Shown here: positions 5,170-9,136 of the stretch, one piece after another
Layout of the letters: the number at the start of each line of letters is the position of its first letter
Numbering within the stretch: the stretch's first letter is position 1
Assembly (NCBI GenBank): GCA_035500455.1
Contig: DATJXG010000169.1
Coordinates: 1-9,136, forward strand
Source of the DNA: DATJXG01 sp035500455
GTDB taxonomy: Bacteria > Acidobacteriota > Terriglobia > Terriglobales > Acidobacteriaceae
Length of the DNA stretch: 9,136 nt
Direction of reading: 5' to 3'
The notes under the pieces: generated by a model
Told to the model about the DNA's origin: nothing
What the model saw: only the letters and a program-made list of their open reading frames with translations
Database searches by the model: none
Made by a program: the position numbers and the translations under genes

Positions 5170-7410
5170 TCAGGCCACCTCAACCAATCCATACGTCTTC
5201 GCCCAGCGGGTGCGCATGTGATGCAGGGCGCGGTCGATCTCTTCCTGGGAAACTTCCTCGCTCGGACCCGCCAGGACTGTCGCCGCCTCGAGCGTCGCCG
5301 CTTCCAGCAACTGCCGGTCGCGAATGAGATTTGCCACCTGAAAATTGGGCATGCCCGCCTGGCGGGTGCCGAAAAACTCGCCCGGCCCGCGCAGTTCCAG
5401 GTCCAATTCGGCGATCTGAAAGCCGTCGGTGGTGCGCACCATGGCGTCGAGGCGGCGTTCGCCATCTTCGGAGATCTTCTTGCCGGTCATCAGAACGCAA
5501 TAAGACTTGGCAGCTCCCCGGCCGATGCGCCCACGCAGCTGATGCAGTTGCGCCAGCCCGAAGCGCTCGGAGTGTTCCACCACCATCACGGTTGCATTAG
5601 CCACATCCACGCCAACTTCAATGACTGTGGTTGAAACCAGAATATCGATCTCGCCCTTCTGGAAGAGCCGCATCACCTGCTCTTTCAGATCGGCCTCCTG
5701 GCGGCCATGCAGCAGGCCAACACGCAGGTCCGGAAACACTTTCTTGCTCAGCTCCCGGTACATCTTCATCGCCGCCTTGAGTTCGGTTTCCTCGTTCTCT
5801 TCGATCACGGGATAGACGACATAAATCTGATGCCTCGCCGCCACCTGCTTGCGCACGAAGCCCCAGACCTCGTCTGCGCGATCGTCCGAGATACGCCGCG
5901 TCACAACAGGCGTGCGGCCGGGCGGCATTTCGTCCAGCACGCTCAGGTCGAGATCGCCATAGAGGGTAAGGGCGAGCGTACGAGGAATGGGAGTTGCGGT
6001 CATGACCAGCACGTCAGGCTCAGGAGTGAGATCGGCACGGATGGGCACCGGCTGAGCGACCACAGCTTGTGCGGGGACCGGGCTCCGACCCGCCCCTACA
6101 CTCACCACTTCACCATCCGGCTCCGAACTCTTCTTCATCAGCTTGAAGCGCTGCAGCACTCCGAACCGATGCTGCTCATCTACAATCACCAGCCCGAGCT
6201 TCGCGAATTCCACTTTCTGCTCGATCAGGGCGTGCGTGCCGATCACCAGCTGCGCATTGCCCTGCGCCACATGGCGGCGAATCTCCCGCTTGCGGTCTTC
6301 TTCCAGCGATCCGGTGAGCAGCACGATGCGGTAGCCCGCGTTCTCCAGAATGCGCCGCGCCGAGAAATAATGCTGCTGCGCCAAAATCTCCGTAGGCGCC
6401 ATGAGCGCCACCTGGTAGCCATCTTCAATCGCAATAATGGCGGCCTCAAAGGCCACAATCGTCTTGCCGGAGCCCACGTCGCCTTGCAGCAGGCGCCGCA
6501 TGGGAGCGGGCTGCGCCATGTCCGCGGCGATCTCCTTCAAAGCCCGCTTCTGTGCGCCCGTGGGATGGAAGGGAAGAATCCGTTTAATCGCCTCGCGCAC
6601 CCGTTCGTCCAGGCGAAAAGCAATTCCGGTCTGCGCCTTCTGCTGGCGGCGCTTGAGTTCCAGGCCCAGCTCCACGAAGAAAAGCTCCTCGAAGATCATT
6701 CGGATGTGCGCCGGAGTTCGCGACGACTGCAAATCCTGAAAACTCTCTCCAGGATCGGGCCAATGAACTTTGTTGAGAGCCTCGCGGGGAGAGATCAGGC
6801 TAAGATGTCGGCGCACGGCCGCCGGAATCGGATCGGGCAGCTCCGGCGGAAGATTCTCCAGGGCGGTGTGAATGATGCGCCGGAACCAGCGCGAAGTCAG
6901 CTTTCCCTGGCCGGCCGACTCATAAATAGGCACGATGCGGCCCACTTCGAGCGAAGCCGCCAGGGTCTTTTCCGCGCTATCGGAGGTTCCGTTGCCCGCC
7001 TCCTCGAGAACCTCGAACTGCGGCTGCACCAGCTGCAATTGCCCGTCGTACATATCCGCTTCGACTTTGCCGTAGAGGGCCAGGAGCTGGCCGGGCTTGA
7101 AGCGTTCGCGCAGGTAAGACGCGTTAAACCAGATGCAGCGGATGCGCGCCCTTCCCTGCCCGGCCACCAGCTCGAAGATCGGCATGCGGCGGGTGCGAAA
7201 CATGCCGGAGTTGCGCACTTCGGCGATCACCGTCGCGGTTTCCCCGGCGCGCAGTTCGGCGATCCCGCGCGGATTCAGCCGGTCTTCGTAGCGAAAGGGG
7301 AGATAATGCAGCAGGTCATCCACGGTGTGGATGCCCTTGTGGCCCAGGATTTCGGCCAGGCGCGGTCCCACGCCCTTCACATACTGAATAGGGGTGGCCA
7401 ATTCTCGCAT
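5170..7410 (-). CDS. recG: ATP-dependent DNA helicase RecG
   Basis: RecG (746 residues) reverses stalled replication forks and branch-migrates Holliday junctions in the cytoplasm. Visible in order: an N-terminal helix-hairpin-helix-like segment (IQYVKGVGPRLAEILGHKGI, residues 8-27), an OB-fold wedge domain (about 55-135), Walker A GDVGSGKT (310-317), motif Ia MAPTEILAQQH (337-347), DEQH (411-414), TATPIPRT (471-478), motif V STTVIEVGVDV (593-603), motif VI QLHQLRGRIGRG (621-632), and the TRG region with RGPGEFFGTRQAG (674-686). The protein is longer than E. coli RecG (693) chiefly because about 30 extra residues separate DEQH from TATP (see the insert at 6018-6126). The ATG at 7410 has no Shine-Dalgarno but an extended -10-like element lies just before it. 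It is 40 bp downstream of the beta-lactamase-like gene. Confidence 0.96.
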   Translation of the reverse strand: MRELATPIQYVKGVGPRLAEILGHKGIHTVDDLLHYLPFRYEDRLNPRGIAELRAGETATVIAEVRNSGMFRTRRMPIFELVAGQGRARIRCIWFNASYLRERFKPGQLLALYGKVEADMYDGQLQLVQPQFEVLEEAGNGTSDSAEKTLAASLEVGRIVPIYESAGQGKLTSRWFRRIIHTALENLPPELPDPIPAAVRRHLSLISPREALNKVHWPDPGESFQDLQSSRTPAHIRMIFEELFFVELGLELKRRQQKAQTGIAFRLDERVREAIKRILPFHPTGAQKRALKEIAADMAQPAPMRRLLQGDVGSGKTIVAFEAAIIAIEDGYQVALMAPTEILAQQHYFSARRILENAGYRIVLLTGSLEEDRKREIRRHVAQGNAQLVIGTHALIEQKVEFAKLGLVIVDEQHRFGVLQRFKLMKKSSEPDGEVVSVGAGRSPVPAQAVVAQPVPIRADLTPEPDVLVMTATPIPRTLALTLYGDLDLSVLDEMPPGRTPVVTRRISDDRADEVWGFVRKQVAARHQIYVVYPVIEENEETELKAAMKMYRELSKKVFPDLRVGLLHGRQEADLKEQVMRLFQKGEIDILVSTTVIEVGVDVANATVMVVEHSERFGLAQLHQLRGRIGRGAAKSYCVLMTGKKISEDGERRLDAMVRTTDGFQIAELDLELRGPGEFFGTRQAGMPNFQVANLIRDRQLLEAATLEAATVLAGPSEEVSQEEIDRALHHMRTRWAKTYGLVEVA
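6018..6126. repeat. In-frame palindromic insert inside recG
   Basis: This DNA encodes RecG residues about 429-465, which have no counterpart in the usual spacing between motif II (DEQH) and motif III (TATP). At its core, GGGG (6073-6076), GGG (6080-6082), CCC (6089-6091) and CCCC (6093-6096) form an imperfect palindrome followed by TACA, resembling GGGGCGGGTC/GACCCGCCCC repeats that I recall from intergenic DNA of Acidobacteria and other phyla. The encoded peptide is Gly-, Ala-, Val- and Pro-rich and would form a flexible surface loop. Confidence 0.5.
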
Positions 7411-7419
7411 CAGAGATGG

Positions 7420-7428
7420 ATGTTAGCA
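7420..7428 (-). promoter_or_regulatory. Putative extended -10 for a leaderless recG mRNA
   Basis: On the minus strand TGCTAACAT runs from 7428 to 7420 and ends 9 nt before the recG ATG at 7410. No Shine-Dalgarno is present in between. No -35 box is recognisable at 16-18 bp. It suggests recG can be transcribed on its own as well as by read-through from the gene upstream. Confidence 0.35.
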
Positions 7429-7450
7429 GGAAGACGCCGGGATTTCCCTT

Positions 7451-8518
7451 TCACTTAAAGCCCTGCGACACCGCTCCACCGTAATACTTCACCACCAGGG
7501 CAGCCACCCGCGCAATGGTATCGTGCAATTCAGGCGTCCCGCCGCGATGGTGCCCGGTAAACACCACCAGCACAATCGGCTGATCTTTCACCCAAATCAC
7601 TCCCGCGTCATTGGCAATAAAGGGCTGCCCGTCGCCGGTCTTGTGCGCAATCCGTTCGTCTTTCAGATAGCGGGGAAAGCGGTCGTTCACCTGCTGTTTC
7701 TCCATGATGCCGAGAATGAGCGAGCTGGCATCCTTGGAAACCAGCTTGCCCGAAGCCATCATTTCCAGCAGCCGCCCGATTTCCCGCGTGGTGCTGTGCC
7801 CAAAGTAAATGCCGGCATCATAGATCGTATGTCCGAACGCCCGCTGCACCTCCGCATCGCTGTAGCGGTCGAAGGGAAACTTTACAGTCTGGTCCCCGCT
7901 GGCATTCTTGTAGCTGGAATCAAGTGTGCTCAGCCATTTCCGGTCCCAGTCGAGGTCCGAAAATTCTATCGACGTTTTCGCCAGCCCCAGGCTGTGCATA
8001 TACTCGGTTACATTGCCGCGGCCCACTCTGTCCGCCAGCAAATCGGTAGCCTCGTTGTCGCTGATGATGATCATCAGGGTCAGCAAATCCCGCACCGTAG
8101 GATTTAACCCGGGCGTAAGCGCATAGAGCACACCCGAGGGCAGCCTCTCGTCCGCCGCCTTGGTCTGAATCCGATCATCCAGCGAGAACTTTCCCGACTC
8201 CACCTGATGCATCAGCTCCGTCGCAATCGCCAGCTTGATCACGCTGAACGTTTCATACACCGAATCCGCATCGATCGCGATCTCGTCCCCGGTTGAAATG
8301 TTCTTCATGTAGATGGACATATCCCCTGGAAAACGCCCGCGTATCGCCTCAAGCTGATGCCGCAAGGAGTCAAGCGACGCAGTCGGCGCGCCCGGCAACC
8401 TGCCGGCCGAAACAGTACCGCTAGCCGGCGCCGTTTCCTGGGCCCGCACAATCCCCGAAGCCAACAACGCAACGGCAATGATCACCTTAGCCGCTCGTCG
8501 GAATGCACCTGAACCCAT
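7451..8518 (-). CDS. Secreted class A beta-lactamase-like serine hydrolase
   Basis: The start is taken at ATG 8518, giving 355 residues, because it has GGAG 6 nt upstream and opens a proper signal peptide (residues 1-26; core KVIIAVALLASGIV, cleavage after VRA). An in-frame ATG at 8578 would put 20 residues in front of the signal. Class A landmarks are present: the nucleophile motif SVIK (Ser92, Lys95), SDN (153-155, 61 residues on, as in class A enzymes), and HKTG (Lys293-Thr-Gly295). The SDN-to-KTG distance is about 37 residues longer than in standard numbering, and I cannot find the omega-loop ExxLN motif with its deacylating Glu in residues 181-225. It may be a true beta-lactamase of a divergent subgroup, or a periplasmic serine hydrolase or penicillin-binding relative with slow deacylation. 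It lies 63 bp after the TPR gene and 40 bp before recG, all on the same strand. Confidence 0.85.
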   Translation of the reverse strand: MGSGAFRRAAKVIIAVALLASGIVRAQETAPASGTVSAGRLPGAPTASLDSLRHQLEAIRGRFPGDMSIYMKNISTGDEIAIDADSVYETFSVIKLAIATELMHQVESGKFSLDDRIQTKAADERLPSGVLYALTPGLNPTVRDLLTLMIIISDNEATDLLADRVGRGNVTEYMHSLGLAKTSIEFSDLDWDRKWLSTLDSSYKNASGDQTVKFPFDRYSDAEVQRAFGHTIYDAGIYFGHSTTREIGRLLEMMASGKLVSKDASSLILGIMEKQQVNDRFPRYLKDERIAHKTGDGQPFIANDAGVIWVKDQPIVLVVFTGHHRGGTPELHDTIARVAALVVKYYGGAVSQGFK

Positions 8519-8524
8519 GATTTT

Positions 8525-8528
8525 CTCC
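8525..8528 (-). promoter_or_regulatory. Ribosome binding site of the beta-lactamase-like gene
   Basis: GGAG on the minus strand, 6 nt before the ATG at 8518. It settles the start in favour of the form whose N-terminus is a signal peptide. Confidence 0.65.
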
Positions 8529-8581
8529 GCCGGAAATTGGCGCCATACGCAGACAAATATGTCAGCGGGACCCCTCAATAG

Positions 8582-9136
8582 CTACTTCGCCGGCTGCTGT
8601 TCCAATTCCTTCAGCGACTGCTCAATCGCCGCCTTGGCCTGCGGATTCTGCACGGTCTTCAGGAACTCTCGCAGTTCCGCAGTTTCCTTTGAAGTCTCGC
8701 CCTTCTCGTCATAGATCTGCGCCAGCAAGACATGCACTCGCGGATCGCTGTGTTTATTCCTGTCATCCTGATCTTTATAAGTTCTTGCCTTCTCGATGTC
8801 CGAAGCCTTCAATGCGCTGGACTCCGCTTCAGCCAATTGATGCAAGGAATAATTCGCGCATCCTTTATAAACGTAGCCCGCGGCATCATTGGCGGGATCA
8901 AGATCAATCGCCTTCACGCTCTGCGCCAGTACCTCGCTCCAATTTCCCTGGTGCATCGCGACATCCGCAAGACAGAGATATGCCTGAATGTACCGCGGAT
9001 TCGCCGCGGCCGCCGTCTGGCATGCATCCCGCGATCCGGCATAGTCAGCGCGCTGTTCCAATATCTGGCCCAGTAAGACCCAGCTCGCGGAATATTTCGG
9101 AAACAGCTCTGTAGCTTTGCGCAGGTGCTTCTCGGC
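8582..9136 (-). CDS. Tetratricopeptide repeat protein, C-terminal part (5' end outside window)
   Basis: The frame is open from the right edge to a TAG stop at 8582-8584, giving 184 residues; the TTG at 9061 is internal, since repeat sequence continues upstream of it. At least four TPR-type helix pairs are visible: residues 16-49 (from SASWVLLGQILEQ to AAAANPRY), 50-83 (from IQAYLCLADVAMHQGNW to KAIDLDPAN), 84-117 (from DAAGYVYKGCANYSL to IEKA), and 132-165 (from PRVHVLLAQIYDEKGE to VQNPQ). A charged linker (KDQDDRNKHSD) separates the last two. The protein ends in a Gln/Lys-rich helix. TPR arrays mediate protein-protein contacts; the partner and location cannot be told because the N-terminus is missing. 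Downstream by 63 bp on the same strand is the beta-lactamase-like gene, possibly co-transcribed. Confidence 0.85.
   Translation of the reverse strand, partial: AEKHLRKATELFPKYSASWVLLGQILEQRADYAGSRDACQTAAAANPRYIQAYLCLADVAMHQGNWSEVLAQSVKAIDLDPANDAAGYVYKGCANYSLHQLAEAESSALKASDIEKARTYKDQDDRNKHSDPRVHVLLAQIYDEKGETSKETAELREFLKTVQNPQAKAAIEQSLKELEQQPAK

Noticed and set aside
5707..7458. A 583-codon open frame on the plus strand, antisense to recG
   Set aside because: Its translation is rich in His, Arg, Leu and Gln with no recognisable domain, as expected from the antisense frame of a GC-rich gene. RecG on the other strand has every family motif.
8519..8578. Longer form of the beta-lactamase-like protein from an ATG at 8578
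   Set aside because: It would place 20 residues, including charged ones, before the signal peptide. The ATG at 8518 has a good ribosome binding site and a normal signal peptide.

Overview
The window looks like chromosomal DNA of an Acidobacteriota (Terriglobia-like) soil bacterium. The reasons are its GC-rich coding sequence, a TonB-dependent receptor tail of the kind those genomes carry in many copies, secreted hydrolases with N-terminal signal peptides, and short GC-rich palindromic repeats between genes. The taxonomic call is inference. I see no phage, plasmid, insertion sequence, CRISPR array or RNA gene. Most of the window is ordinary metabolism and DNA repair.

Layout. Positions 1-903 (+) hold the C-terminal end of an outer-membrane TonB-dependent receptor. 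A 147-bp gap with a 9-bp-periodic motif and a perfect GC-rich hairpin leads to pyrE (1051-1617, +). A 165-bp gap bounded on both sides by 7-bp tandem arrays separates pyrE from mtnA (1783-2847, +). Convergent with mtnA is a small BrnA-type ribbon-helix-helix antitoxin (2867-3148, -) with no toxin beside it. A divergent 248-bp region carrying two palindromes follows, then a secreted DUF4440/SnoaL-like protein (3397-3846, +) and a secreted family 5 glycoside hydrolase (3926-5053, +). A short palindromic repeat lies between that gene and recG (5170-7410, -). Upstream of recG on the same strand are a secreted class A beta-lactamase-like serine hydrolase (7451-8518, -) and the end of a TPR protein (8582-9136, -).

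How the genes relate. There is no single pathway. pyrE (pyrimidine synthesis) and mtnA (methionine salvage) are housekeeping genes without their usual partners. The TonB-dependent receptor, the glycoside hydrolase and the serine hydrolase fit a polymer-scavenging, cell-envelope-active soil lifestyle. TPR, beta-lactamase-like gene and recG run in one direction with gaps of 63 and 40 bp and may be partly co-transcribed.

The most interesting signals are in the DNA between and inside genes. (1) recG carries an in-frame GC-rich palindromic insert between helicase motifs II and III. (2) Heptad arrays supply the stop codon of pyrE and the leader of mtnA. (3) Three genes (pyrE, GH5, recG) share an extended -10-like TGnTWnnnT placed 7-9 nt before ATG with no Shine-Dalgarno, suggesting leaderless mRNAs, whereas three other genes have clear Shine-Dalgarno sites. 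(4) The antitoxin gene is an orphan with an operator-like palindrome. (5) The serine hydrolase lacks a recognisable omega-loop glutamate motif. I do not see a convincing new multigene system.
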